Source: Faecalibacterium prausnitzii (GTDB lineage Bacteria; Bacillota; Clostridia; Oscillospirales; Ruminococcaceae). From it: a DNA stretch of 64,000 bases. Made by a program: the position numbers and the translations under genes. The notes beneath the pieces were generated by a model. The model saw nothing but the letters and a program-made list of their open reading frames with translations, was not told the origin of the DNA and ran no database searches. The stretch spans positions 806,001 through 870,000 of the forward strand of contig NZ_CP065377.1 of assembly GCF_019967995.1 (NCBI RefSeq). Direction: 5' to 3'. Within the stretch, counting starts at the first letter, position 1. Every line of letters begins with the position of its first letter. Below, one piece after another: positions 31,421 through 40,826 of this stretch.

Positions 31421-31798
31421 ATGGAATTATTTGCAAAAAGAATGACTTGGGAGCTGGACAATGAGGAAGGACTGTCCTGCCTGTCCTTTGAACTGGAGGA
31501 TGGCTACTTTACACTCTCCCGCAAGACCGGCGCGGAAACACTCCGCTTGGAAATGAATGATCCAGCCAATGGTCAGTTGATTGACCCGGACTGTTTTGAA
31601 TATGCCCTTGATAATACCAGGTTTCGTCTAAATATCGTGCGGAACAACCGAAAAGTTCTGCGGTATCTGGAAGAACACCACATCAACACGGAGTTGTATG
31701 GAGAAATCGTCCTTCACTACACTCCTCTCAGCAAGCCACAGCTTGAATCATTATCTGCCGTGGTTCTCAGACTGTTTTTCGGTGAACTGCTTTTTTAG
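31421..31798 (+). CDS. Array protein of unknown family, 125 residues
   Basis: A small acidic protein: MTWELDNEEGLSCLSFELED, FTLSRKTGAETLRLEMNDPA, then a helix-rich end. The last residues (LRLFFGELLF) are hydrophobic and could reflect a shortened C-terminus. The gene is ten bases from its upstream neighbour and has the size of a single immunity domain. No family is recognised. Confidence 0.5.
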   Translation: MELFAKRMTWELDNEEGLSCLSFELEDGYFTLSRKTGAETLRLEMNDPANGQLIDPDCFEYALDNTRFRLNIVRNNRKVLRYLEEHHINTELYGEIVLHYTPLSKPQLESLSAVVLRLFFGELLF

Positions 31799-31844
31799 GC
31801 GGAAACAGAAGTGTCGTTGGCAGAAATCATGCGAGGGGATAACT

Positions 31845-32546
31845 ATGGTTAAAATTCATCGTATTTGGTTCAATACGGAGAGAATGGACAGAGAGGATCA
31901 CTACAAAATCACATTATTCAGTCGCCCTCGTGTATCTATTCATGTGGACGAGTACATTTGGAGTTTCATCGAAGAAAACATTGTGAAGCCACACAAGCTT
32001 ATGCGCAGTGAGAAGCATGGGTATCTGTTGGACATTTCGTTTGACCAGTTTGACCCAGCAAAACACCGATATTATCCGCTTTCCCCGTACAACGGGCCGC
32101 TTCGGGAAGGTGTCGAGATGGACAGCGCAAACAGAAGCTATTTCCGTGAGGATTTTGTAGGCGGCAAGGAGCGGACTACCTGGTTCTCTCCCAATAAAAT
32201 ATGGACAAACTGCGGCGACAAGGTCCTGAATGTGGACATCAAAGCCGCCAATGTAAGCGAGAGCATCACCCCCAGAGAATACGCAGACTTGCTGTTCGAT
32301 GGGATTGGGGCAGCATTGGTGTTTAACTTCAAAAGGCTCAAGCGCGAGGAGTTTGATGGGCTGAAGCCCAAGATTGACTGGAGCATCGTAGAAAGCTTCC
32401 CCTTTCCCGCACCCTTTGAGGAGCAGCGGTACATTGGGGATGAAGGCGAAATTCATGTGTATTCCTGGGATGGCCGAAAGGAAACGACCCTTGTTGGTCC
32501 CTATTCCGTGCGGGAGTTGTATCTGGAGCATTTCGGAGAATCGTGA
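31845..32546 (+). CDS. Array protein of unknown family, 233 residues
   Basis: ATG 31845 follows GCGAGGGG; upstream in-frame ATGs fall in the preceding gene. The product contains IHRIWFNTERMDREDHYKIT, a Phe/Tyr/Asp-rich middle, and EGEIHVYSWDGRKETTLVG near the end. The pattern is a mixed alpha/beta domain rich in aromatics. No family is recognised. Its stop lies within the ribosome site of the next gene. Confidence 0.55.
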   Translation: MVKIHRIWFNTERMDREDHYKITLFSRPRVSIHVDEYIWSFIEENIVKPHKLMRSEKHGYLLDISFDQFDPAKHRYYPLSPYNGPLREGVEMDSANRSYFREDFVGGKERTTWFSPNKIWTNCGDKVLNVDIKAANVSESITPREYADLLFDGIGAALVFNFKRLKREEFDGLKPKIDWSIVESFPFPAPFEEQRYIGDEGEIHVYSWDGRKETTLVGPYSVRELYLEHFGES

Positions 32547-32560
32547 GGAGGAATTTTGCC

Positions 32561-32836
32561 GTGCAAGTTTGGTCAAAGGTGGATTTTGGTACCGGAACGG
32601 TCACCTTTCTGGATGACACACGAAAAGAAGATATGCTGCAAGTGGAATATCCAAACAGTTTCTTGCTGGATATGGGCTGGTATCAGGACAGATATATCAT
32701 TTCTATCATTCAAAATTTTGATTGGACGCATCCAGTCCAGCAGTATGAAACAGCAGAAAGGAATCAGCTTCCCAAGCTGTTGACGGAGGCGGTTCGCCTT
32801 GTGGAAAAGGAATCACAGTCTGCCGGAGCAAATTGA
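32561..32836 (+). CDS. Small array protein, 91 residues
   Basis: GTG 32561 is seven bases after AGGAGGA; an in-frame GTG at 32543 precedes that site and is less likely. The product reads WSKVDFGTGTVTFLDDTRKE, then SFLLDMGWYQDRYIISIIQN and an acidic helix. It has the size and acidity of a single immunity domain. No family is recognised. Confidence 0.55.
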   Translation: MQVWSKVDFGTGTVTFLDDTRKEDMLQVEYPNSFLLDMGWYQDRYIISIIQNFDWTHPVQQYETAERNQLPKLLTEAVRLVEKESQSAGAN

Positions 32837-32849
32837 AAGAGGACTTGAT

Positions 32850-33854
32850 ATGAACGAGAATTTATTTCGACCACAATTTGATACATTGAAACTGTCCGAT
32901 AAGCTCTGGCTGATGCAGACGCTGGCGACTCGTTATAATTTGACATTCAAAGAACTATACGCCTTTTCCCGCTGGAGACAGAGCTGCACTACCGGCCTGT
33001 TTGAAAAAGGTGGCCGGGAGTTTGTCTTTGTCCCAGGCGATACCGTGATTCTTGGCTGGGAGGGCTTTATCCAAGGAATGGACAAGGCCAACCAAGAGGA
33101 ACTGGCGGATATTTTTGCGGAAATCGAATATGAGGGCACTGCGGAGGAATTTCTTCGGCAAGGTATGACCCCAGTACGCCAGATGACCATTGGCCCCATG
33201 TTTGTGGGCAGAAAACTGGAGGAGATTGGCTGGGAAAGTGTACCCATGAACGACCCTCGCATCACCGCCCACCCTGAGTGGCTGGAGAACTTGCAGAGGT
33301 GGGCGGGTCAGGACAGCCAGAGCTTTGAAATACACGAAACGGTCCGCTTTGAACGCAATGCTGATAGCTGGCGAGCGTGGCTGTGCCATCCAATGACCTA
33401 CCCAGAGTTTCAGCGGTCCCTGTTGTGGGAGCTGGCAGCCAGCCTTCCCACGCCGGATGAGTGGGCCTACCTGTGCGGCGGCGGATGCCGAACCCTGTTT
33501 CCCTGGGGGGATGGACTGGACTACAAGATGAAACTACACCACTTTGAAAGAGAGGAAGAACAGGGTAAGTCATACGACATAGAGCAGGCTAACTTCTTTG
33601 GCCTGTCTATTGCCTACGACCCCTATAAGCGAGAGTTGGTAGACGGGAAAACATTGACCACCTGCGGCGGCGACGGAGGCTGCAATATCTGCGGAGGCAT
33701 GGGTCCTTTGCTTGGATATTTACCCTGTTCCCCTCATTGTAAACCGGAGGTTCGGGAAGATAATGAGATTCACAATGACTATGACTTTTTCCGTCCTGTT
33801 ATCCGGGTGCAGACATCCGGGTGGAGAATGGTAATAGATAGAGCGCAAGAGTAA
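32850..33854 (+). CDS. FGE/SUMF1-like domain protein in the array
   Basis: ATG 32850 follows AGAGGAC. Residues about 50-330 resemble a divergent formylglycine-generating (SUMF1/EgtB) fold: FVFVPGDTVILGWEGFI, LPTPDEWAYLCGGGCRTLFPWG, QANFFGLSIAYDPYKRELV, and FFRPVIRVQTSGWRM at the end. LPTxxEW followed by PWG is the recognisable FGE signature. A CGGDGGCNICGGMG cysteine cluster sits before the C-terminus. Whether it keeps oxidase activity or serves only as a binding scaffold cannot be told. Confidence 0.6.
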   Translation: MNENLFRPQFDTLKLSDKLWLMQTLATRYNLTFKELYAFSRWRQSCTTGLFEKGGREFVFVPGDTVILGWEGFIQGMDKANQEELADIFAEIEYEGTAEEFLRQGMTPVRQMTIGPMFVGRKLEEIGWESVPMNDPRITAHPEWLENLQRWAGQDSQSFEIHETVRFERNADSWRAWLCHPMTYPEFQRSLLWELAASLPTPDEWAYLCGGGCRTLFPWGDGLDYKMKLHHFEREEEQGKSYDIEQANFFGLSIAYDPYKRELVDGKTLTTCGGDGGCNICGGMGPLLGYLPCSPHCKPEVREDNEIHNDYDFFRPVIRVQTSGWRMVIDRAQE

Positions 33855-33865
33855 GGAGGTAAACT

Positions 33866-34825
33866 ATGGAATGGCCAAAGCGGGCACGAACAGCGGATTG
33901 GGAAAACGGTGTCCTAACTTTAGATGGAGAAAAGAAATTTGATATTCCGGAGCTGACCACAGAGATCATGGAACGGCTGGCCGGTTACACCCTGGTGGGA
34001 TTCCATGTGAAAGGGTATCCGGTGACGGATGAACTGCTTGCCCCCTTTGCCGGGCATAAAAGTATGGTCAACTTCGGCGTGGAGAACAGCGCCCTTACCG
34101 ACGCCTGTTTCCCCGTTTTTTCCGCCATGTCCAAGCTGCGCATCCTGCTGCTGACCGGGAACTCCGGAATCGACGGAAGCGGCCTGTCCGCCCTGCAAAG
34201 CTGTAAGCTGGACCTGCTGGCCCTTGACCACACTGGGCTGGATGATGCCGGTCTGCTCCAGGCGGCTTCCATCCCCAAGCTATCCCATATCTGGATCGAC
34301 CATACTGCTGTCACTTATGAGGGCTTGCTGGCTGTCGCCGGCAACAACTACATCAAGCCGGTGGTCCATGTGCAGTTCACCAAGGAGCAAATGGAACACT
34401 TCTCTCAGTTCCAGCGAGAAAAGGCCAAAAAGCCCGTCCAGCTGGATGAGCAGGCAGCGTCGGAATGCCGCAGGGTGTTGTCTGCCTTCTTTGCCGAGAT
34501 GACAGAATGGGAGCAGTACATGGAGCAGGCTGGGTTTGAAGATCCCGAGGCTGTGCCCCGCCTGCTGGCGATCTGGGAGAAGTATGTGAGCGAAAAGCCC
34601 CGTCCGGGCTATCTGCCTCTGGACCTCTCATACAGTGCCCAGGGCACCTACAAGGGGGAAGAATTCCTTGACGCGGAACAGATCACTAAGAACAAGCTCT
34701 ACATCTACACCAGAGAGAAAAATACCAGCTTTGACCGCCGCTTTCTCATGAAGCGCGTGGGCGAGGGTTGGATGATTGACGCGGTGCAGGAGCGGCTGGA
34801 CGGCTGGCAACGGACAGGATTGTAA
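33866..34825 (+). CDS. LRR plus NTF2-like immunity protein
   Basis: The start follows AAGGAGG. The 319-residue product has leucine-rich repeats from about 45 to 160 (LRILLLTGNSGIDGSGLSAL, LDLLALDHTGLDDAGLLQAA). After a linker comes a C-terminal domain with KLYIYTREKNTSFDRRFLMK and WMIDAVQERLDGW, typical of the NTF2 fold in immunity proteins. The two-domain build repeats the recognition-plus-immunity theme of the cluster. Confidence 0.65.
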   Translation: MEWPKRARTADWENGVLTLDGEKKFDIPELTTEIMERLAGYTLVGFHVKGYPVTDELLAPFAGHKSMVNFGVENSALTDACFPVFSAMSKLRILLLTGNSGIDGSGLSALQSCKLDLLALDHTGLDDAGLLQAASIPKLSHIWIDHTAVTYEGLLAVAGNNYIKPVVHVQFTKEQMEHFSQFQREKAKKPVQLDEQAASECRRVLSAFFAEMTEWEQYMEQAGFEDPEAVPRLLAIWEKYVSEKPRPGYLPLDLSYSAQGTYKGEEFLDAEQITKNKLYIYTREKNTSFDRRFLMKRVGEGWMIDAVQERLDGWQRTGL

Positions 34826-34839
34826 GGGAGGCATAATGG

Positions 34840-35409
34840 ATGATATATAGGTTTACGGAAGTATTAAACGATCTTGTTAATTATTTTCTCCTTGGTGACA
34901 TTTTGTTGCTGGAGGACTGGAAGCAGGCAAATCATCTTTCAGATGATTTAGCGATGGAGTTTACCACAAACGAAAGCGGCGACAGGATATTTGCCGAAGG
35001 AATTGTAATCCCAATGACCGGTATTGAAAACTATCCCTATACCATATTGTTCAATCTCTCTGGTGATAGACCGGAGCTGTGCAAAGAAAGAAACCGATTG
35101 CAGCTTAGAAAAAGTGGCTATTCCCTCAAAGTAGATCATAATATGCTGATGCTTTTTACATGGCCAATATTGGAACAGTTTACGCCTGAAAAGGTGAAAG
35201 ATCTGATTTCTTACTATAGAGTGCATAAGAAGCCGATGATTGAGCTTGCAAATGGCTGGTATCATATCGAGATTTTGGGTGGAGAAACCTTGCAGGACGG
35301 GGACTATGAACCTACATTTGAGTTTGTGATACAACCAGCCACAAATGAAGAAGCCACCATAAATGCAGATATGAATTTTAGCTTTGAAATTACAAGCTCT
35401 GCTTATTAG
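34840..35409 (+). CDS. Array protein of unknown family, 189 residues
   Basis: ATG 34840 follows AAGGGAGG; an ATG four bases earlier gives only a four-codon frame. The product has FTEVLNDLVNYFLLGDILLL, a beta-rich middle (IVIPMTGIENYPYTILFNLS) and a C-terminal FEFVIQPATNEEATINADMN. The DNA is clearly more A+T-rich than the giant gene that follows. No family is recognised. Confidence 0.55.
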   Translation: MIYRFTEVLNDLVNYFLLGDILLLEDWKQANHLSDDLAMEFTTNESGDRIFAEGIVIPMTGIENYPYTILFNLSGDRPELCKERNRLQLRKSGYSLKVDHNMLMLFTWPILEQFTPEKVKDLISYYRVHKKPMIELANGWYHIEILGGETLQDGDYEPTFEFVIQPATNEEATINADMNFSFEITSSAY

Positions 35410-35450
35410 TGAAACCTATCCCTACCGAAGATGGAAAAGGAGATCATGAT

Positions 35451-38400
35451 ATGGATATTTTGAAGCAGTGCCAGAAGTGGCATGAGGAGGACAAACACCA
35501 GAAAATCGTTGACGCACTGGAGGCAATCTCTGCCGAGGAGCGTACCCCGGAAATGGATATGGAGCTGGCCCGCGCCTACAACAATCTGGCGGACTCCAGC
35601 GAGCCGGAGGGAAGGAAGCTGCTTCACCAGGCACTGGAACTGATGCAGTCCCATGAGGAGGAACTGGGAGATACTCATTCCTGGAATTTCCGTATGGGGT
35701 ATGCCTATTATTATCTGGATCAGGAGGGCCGCGCTCTGCGGCATTTTGAAAAAGCTCTGGAACTGCATCCCGGTGATGATCCTAAGCTCAACACCCGACA
35801 GGACATGGAGGAACTAATTGACTCGTGCAAAAAGGGTATTTCTCTGCCGCAGTTCTGGGAGTGCTTCCGGGAACGGACAGAGAACTGGTGGGAAACCTTT
35901 GCCGAGATGGAAGCAGAGCTGCGCCAGATGATGGACGAGGACAAAGATCACACCCGCGGTGCGGAGATCGTGGCCCAAATGGAGGAAACCCTGAATTTGG
36001 TTTTTGACGAGATTTCCTTCGAGATGGGCTTCAACGGCGAGAAGTACGAGCTGATCCTCACTCCGGAGGGTGACAAGGTCAAGCTGTTTGAGCTGGTCTA
36101 CTTCCAGAAGCACGCTCCCAAGGAGGTGCTGGAGCACTGGAACATCCTGGTGGGCCGTCAACCTTTTCAAAACATCGGTCTGCGAACCAATGATGGCTGG
36201 GAGATTTCCGGGGATGATGTGCAGATCTGGCTGGAGGAGCAGGGTGAAAACAGCTTCGCCATCTCCGCCTACTGTGAAAAGCTGCTGCCTATGCTCCGGG
36301 ATGAGGAAGGCCGGGCCTGGTGGATGCTCACCACCTTCACCGACCAAGTGCTGGGCGAGATCCCCCACATGAGATACATAGACAGCTTTGATGTGCTGGA
36401 GGAACCCAAGGCAGAGCCGTCCTTCCTCCTGTCCCAGCTGCCCGACAAACTGCGGGAGCAGGGCCTGGAGCTCTCCACCGACCCGGAAGCCTATCTGGAG
36501 AGCTACCTTGGTTACAAAATGGAACCCAAACAGGACCCGGACGCCGATTGGCGGCTGGATGTAATGGCCGGTTCCACCTGCTGTGTGCCGCTCATCAACG
36601 GCTATCTGAATGCCGACAATGATTTTATGGACGATCTCCATGCCGACGGCGCGGTGGCGGGCTTCTTCTGCTATCCCCTGGATACCCTGCGGGAGGAGGA
36701 AGGCAGTCAGAAAATTTTCGACTTCCGGGACAAGCTGGAGGAAGTGCTCACCGGCGGGGATGGTTCGGAAGTGCTCACTCTCACCGGCGGGGCTACCGGC
36801 CTCTACTGTGGCTATGTGGACTTCATCGCCTGGGACATCCAAGAGGCGCTGAACATGGCGAAAGAGTTCTTTGAAGGCACGGACATCCCATGGGCCATCT
36901 TCCACACCTTCCGCCGTGAAGCCGGTTCTGTATCCCTAAAGCAACAAGATGATGGGACAGAAACTGAGAATCAGGATGACGAGTTGGACGAAACGCTGAC
37001 GGGCATGGACTATATTCCTTACACCCAACAGAACGCCGAAGTATTCTTCGCTCAGCTGGAGCAGTGGAACGACGAAGACGAGTACACCCGCTGTATCCAG
37101 GCACTGAATGCCATCCCGGAGAACTGGAGGAACTACCGCACCGCCTACGCCCTGGCCCGTGCACTGGAGAACTACGCCATCATCGGGGACCATGACGAAG
37201 GTACTTTGAAATCCAAGGGAGACAAAGCCCTTCTGAGGGCCATTGAGGTGCTGGAGTCCGTCCGGGAGGAAGGCCAGGACAAGGCGGAGTGGAATATGCG
37301 GATGGCCTATGGCTATCAGTATCTCTACGGCCAGGAGGAAAAGGCCATTCCCTACGCTCAGCGGTGGGCAGAGTTGGACCCGGAGGATGAAAATGCCCCG
37401 GCAGTAATTCGGGAGTGTAAGGCGGAGATCCGGAAACGCCAGCGCAGCCGGAAGAAGAAGGCCAAATTCGTGCCCGGTGATACTCCATTTGAGGGCTTCG
37501 ACCTCACCAACTTCTGGGATGATAATTGGTATGCACTGAAAGAATATGTCAGTGATCCGCCTTCCGATGAGCTGATTGCCAGCGTGGAGGAGGAACTGGG
37601 CTACAAGCTGCCCGCTGCCTACATCTGGCTGATGAAGCAGCACAACGGCGGCATTCCGGTGAACACCTGCTATCCCTGCGATGAACCTACCTGCTGGGCA
37701 GATGACCATGTGGCCATCACCGGCATTTTCGGCATCGGACGAGAAAAGAGCTGCTCCCTCTGTGGAGAGCTGGGCAGCCAGTTTATGATCGATGAGTGGG
37801 AGTATCCTGCCATCGGTGTGGCCATCTGCGACTGTCCAAGCGCCGGACACGATATGATTTTCCTGGACTACCGGGCTTGCGGTCCCCAGGGAGAGCCTGC
37901 GGTAGTCCATGTGGATCAGGAAAATGACTATAAAATTACCCATCTGGCAGATAGCTTTGAGGAATTTATCCGCGGACTGGAGCATGAATCCCTCTATGAT
38001 CCGGATGAAGATGCAGAGGGTCTTGAGGATGACGCCGACGAGGAGGAAACCGACCATAAGGGTTCCTTTGCCGGATCTGTGCTCCTCTCCAAAGCAGAGT
38101 GGGACAAGGAGCAGTTGATTCGAGATCTGCGGGAAGAATGGGGTATCGTAGATGAGGAGCCGGATGAGGGCGACGAAGATGTTGAGAACAGCGATGACGC
38201 TGTGGTAATGCGGGTCGGCAATATGATGCTGATCGTGACACTATTCCACGGTCACATCCCGGACAATGAAGCAGAGATCAACGCCGAAAACAACTATATG
38301 TGGCCAGAGGCCGTAGAGGTGGCCAAAGCGCACAAGGCCCATATCATGGTGGCTGTGTTGGGCGAGGAGGAAAAACTGCTGGAACGGGGTAAGCTGTTCA

Positions 38401-40811
38401 CTAAGGCGATGGCAGTGTGCTGCAAGCAGAAATATGCCACCGGTGTCTACACCAGCGGCGTGGTATTTGAGCCTCGTTTCTATGAGGGCCTTGCCGATAT
38501 GCTCAAAGAGGACGAACTGCCCATCTTCAACTGGGTTTGGTTCGGCCTGTACCGGAGCGAGGGGGGCCTAAACGGCTACACCTACGGCATGGATGTGTTT
38601 GGCAAGGAGGAAATGGAGGTGTTGAACACCGACGCTGAGCCGGAGGAACTGCGGGACTTTTTGGCCAGCCTTGCCTCCTATGTGCTGGCGTGTGATGTGA
38701 CACTGCAAGACGGCGAGACCATCGGTTTTTCTGCGGACGATAAGCACACCATCACCCGCAGCCCCGGCGTCTCCCTGCCGGAGGAACAGATGACCCTGAA
38801 GATCGGTTACGAGCCTATAAAGGGAGATCCGGAGGATGACAGCTGCGACCACTCAGACAATGATGACACGCAGGATGAGGAAGAATTCAGTAATCCCGAA
38901 GTCTACACCGAGGAGGAGATGGAAGCCGTCGAGGGGCACATTGAGCAGTATTTCGGCAAGTTCGAGAATGTGTTCCATGAGCTGGTTTCTCCCGACATCC
39001 ATGTGGACATCTGCGTGGTGCCGCCCTCTGAGGAGCGGGACTACTGCACCCTGGTCACCATGGGCATGGGCGCTCACCGGATGAATGTGCCGGAGGAACT
39101 GGCGGAATATAAGCTGGAGCGGGCGGAGCTGGCCATTGCCCTGCCTGCGGACTGGAAGCTGGATCAGGAGTCCATGAAAGACGAAAAGTGGTACTGGCCC
39201 ATCCGCCTGCTGAAATCCTTGGCCCGCCTTCCCATTGCCAGCGATACCTGGCTGGGCTTCGGCCATACCATGGACAATGAGGAGGATTTTGCAAAGGACA
39301 CAAAGCTGTGCGCCGCCATTCTGACTGGTCCCCAGGATACCGAAGATGGCAGCGAGGTCTGCACTCTGCCGGGCGGCGAGGAGGTCAACTTCTATCAGGT
39401 GATTCCTCTCTACCGGGATGAATTGGAATATAAGCTGGCCCATGACGCGGACGCCCTGCTGGGCAAAATGAACGGCATCAGCTTTGTGGTGGAGCCTGAT
39501 CGTCAGGATGCTATCACCCGTGGCACCCTTTCCAATGATGATTTTGACGGTGAGATGGACGATGCTTCCTATCATATCGAGAGCATTGAGGAGAAGGAAC
39601 TGCCTATTGACCCCATCAATGCTTATAACCACATGGCCATCTACCTGCGCTGGTGTATGGAGAACGACCTGATGGGCGAGGACTTCTTGAAAGAATACAG
39701 CGAAGTGACCAAACAGGTCAAAGCTGATCCTGCCAATGTGGATCTGAGGGAGTTTATCCGGGATGAGCTGGACGGCTGTCTGTTCTCTGTGCTGTTCAAT
39801 CAGCAAGGCCGTGCCTTTGCAGGCTATTACTACGGAGAGGGCGACAGCCCCTACTATCCTGCCGACATTGATGACTATGCCCTGAAATATTTTGGTCCGT
39901 CCCGATACCACTCCAATGAATTTCAACAGGAGGCATACTTATTCATCCCATTTGATGAGAAATACTATCAGACCATGGCTCAAGTGATTGAGGAACGCTT
40001 TGAAAACTGGCAGGGACAGGACTTCGACGAGGACACGCTGGAGCCTTCCGAGGTTGCTCAGGCCATCATGGAGTATCTGGACTGCGAGTGTACCTATTTC
40101 CCATCCATGGCAGATGATGACCCCATCATGTCGGCATACAGCTACGCCCAGCGGCTGGGGGTACGGGAGGGCTTTGTTCCCGTACTTATCCAGGCGGATG
40201 ATGAAACGCTGTTGGAATGTCTGGTAATGAACGCCGACCCGGAGCATGATGCGGACTGCTATGAATTTGACCTCAAAACGGTAGAGGAGTACCGGAAGAA
40301 GATGCTCTCCGCTCCCATCAAGGACGGAAAGGCGGTTTTGGAGGAATTGACCGGCCAGCGCAAGGAAGAAGCCGAGGACGATGATCTGGACTGGGAGGAG
40401 GAAGTCCTGGGCGAGATGGAGGGCGGAGAACCCAACGACCGCTTCGCAAACTATTGGAACGATGATACCGGAATGACATATCCGCTCATTCTGGCTAAAA
40501 TTCCGGTAAAGGACCCCTGGGAGATCTTCGCCTACCTGCCCTTTGGAAATTGGAATGAGTGTCCCGACACACCGGACCTGATGGCAGTGGCGAAATACTG
40601 GTTCGAGCAACATGGTGCCATCCCTGCCGCCATGAGCCACGATGAATTGGAGTTTGAACTTCCAACTCCGATCTCCAAGGAAAGAGCTATGGAGGTGGCT
40701 GTGGAGCAATATGGTTTCTGCCCAGATCTGGATCAGAATGAGGATGGAAGCATTGGCTCCTTGGCAGATGTCCTGTGGCAGTCCACCGTCTGGTATTTCT
40801 GGTGGGATTGA
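35451..40811 (+). CDS. Giant multi-domain polyimmunity-type protein
   Basis: ATG 35451 is eight bases after AAGGAG; the in-frame GTG at 35409 lacks a site. The 1,786 residues contain, in order: TPR (1-125); an unassigned module (140-500); second TPR (530-665); SUKH/SMI1-KNR4 (680-845, YALKEYVSDPPSDELIASVE, WLMKQHNGGIPV); DUF4261 (865-1120, LFTKAMAVCCKQKYATGVYT); suppressor-of-fused-like (1150-1355, DYCTLVTMGMGAHRMNVP); DUF7832-like (1385-1525, NHMAIYLRWCMENDLMGEDF); and DUF4253 (1670-1786, ending STVWYFWWD). Acidic linkers join them. Each named domain is known from single immunity proteins. No signal peptide is present, so it acts in the cytosol. It is probably a chain of toxin-neutralising or decoy domains. 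Confidence 0.8.
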   Translation: MDILKQCQKWHEEDKHQKIVDALEAISAEERTPEMDMELARAYNNLADSSEPEGRKLLHQALELMQSHEEELGDTHSWNFRMGYAYYYLDQEGRALRHFEKALELHPGDDPKLNTRQDMEELIDSCKKGISLPQFWECFRERTENWWETFAEMEAELRQMMDEDKDHTRGAEIVAQMEETLNLVFDEISFEMGFNGEKYELILTPEGDKVKLFELVYFQKHAPKEVLEHWNILVGRQPFQNIGLRTNDGWEISGDDVQIWLEEQGENSFAISAYCEKLLPMLRDEEGRAWWMLTTFTDQVLGEIPHMRYIDSFDVLEEPKAEPSFLLSQLPDKLREQGLELSTDPEAYLESYLGYKMEPKQDPDADWRLDVMAGSTCCVPLINGYLNADNDFMDDLHADGAVAGFFCYPLDTLREEEGSQKIFDFRDKLEEVLTGGDGSEVLTLTGGATGLYCGYVDFIAWDIQEALNMAKEFFEGTDIPWAIFHTFRREAGSVSLKQQDDGTETENQDDELDETLTGMDYIPYTQQNAEVFFAQLEQWNDEDEYTRCIQALNAIPENWRNYRTAYALARALENYAIIGDHDEGTLKSKGDKALLRAIEVLESVREEGQDKAEWNMRMAYGYQYLYGQEEKAIPYAQRWAELDPEDENAPAVIRECKAEIRKRQRSRKKKAKFVPGDTPFEGFDLTNFWDDNWYALKEYVSDPPSDELIASVEEELGYKLPAAYIWLMKQHNGGIPVNTCYPCDEPTCWADDHVAITGIFGIGREKSCSLCGELGSQFMIDEWEYPAIGVAICDCPSAGHDMIFLDYRACGPQGEPAVVHVDQENDYKITHLADSFEEFIRGLEHESLYDPDEDAEGLEDDADEEETDHKGSFAGSVLLSKAEWDKEQLIRDLREEWGIVDEEPDEGDEDVENSDDAVVMRVGNMMLIVTLFHGHIPDNEAEINAENNYMWPEAVEVAKAHKAHIMVAVLGEEEKLLERGKLFTKAMAVCCKQKYATGVYTSGVVFEPRFYEGLADMLKEDELPIFNWVWFGLYRSEGGLNGYTYGMDVFGKEEMEVLNTDAEPEELRDFLASLASYVLACDVTLQDGETIGFSADDKHTITRSPGVSLPEEQMTLKIGYEPIKGDPEDDSCDHSDNDDTQDEEEFSNPEVYTEEEMEAVEGHIEQYFGKFENVFHELVSPDIHVDICVVPPSEERDYCTLVTMGMGAHRMNVPEELAEYKLERAELAIALPADWKLDQESMKDEKWYWPIRLLKSLARLPIASDTWLGFGHTMDNEEDFAKDTKLCAAILTGPQDTEDGSEVCTLPGGEEVNFYQVIPLYRDELEYKLAHDADALLGKMNGISFVVEPDRQDAITRGTLSNDDFDGEMDDASYHIESIEEKELPIDPINAYNHMAIYLRWCMENDLMGEDFLKEYSEVTKQVKADPANVDLREFIRDELDGCLFSVLFNQQGRAFAGYYYGEGDSPYYPADIDDYALKYFGPSRYHSNEFQQEAYLFIPFDEKYYQTMAQVIEERFENWQGQDFDEDTLEPSEVAQAIMEYLDCECTYFPSMADDDPIMSAYSYAQRLGVREGFVPVLIQADDETLLECLVMNADPEHDADCYEFDLKTVEEYRKKMLSAPIKDGKAVLEELTGQRKEEAEDDDLDWEEEVLGEMEGGEPNDRFANYWNDDTGMTYPLILAKIPVKDPWEIFAYLPFGNWNECPDTPDLMAVAKYWFEQHGAIPAAMSHDELEFELPTPISKERAMEVAVEQYGFCPDLDQNEDGSIGSLADVLWQSTVWYFWWD

Positions 40812-40826
40812 TGGGAGGTGCGACCA

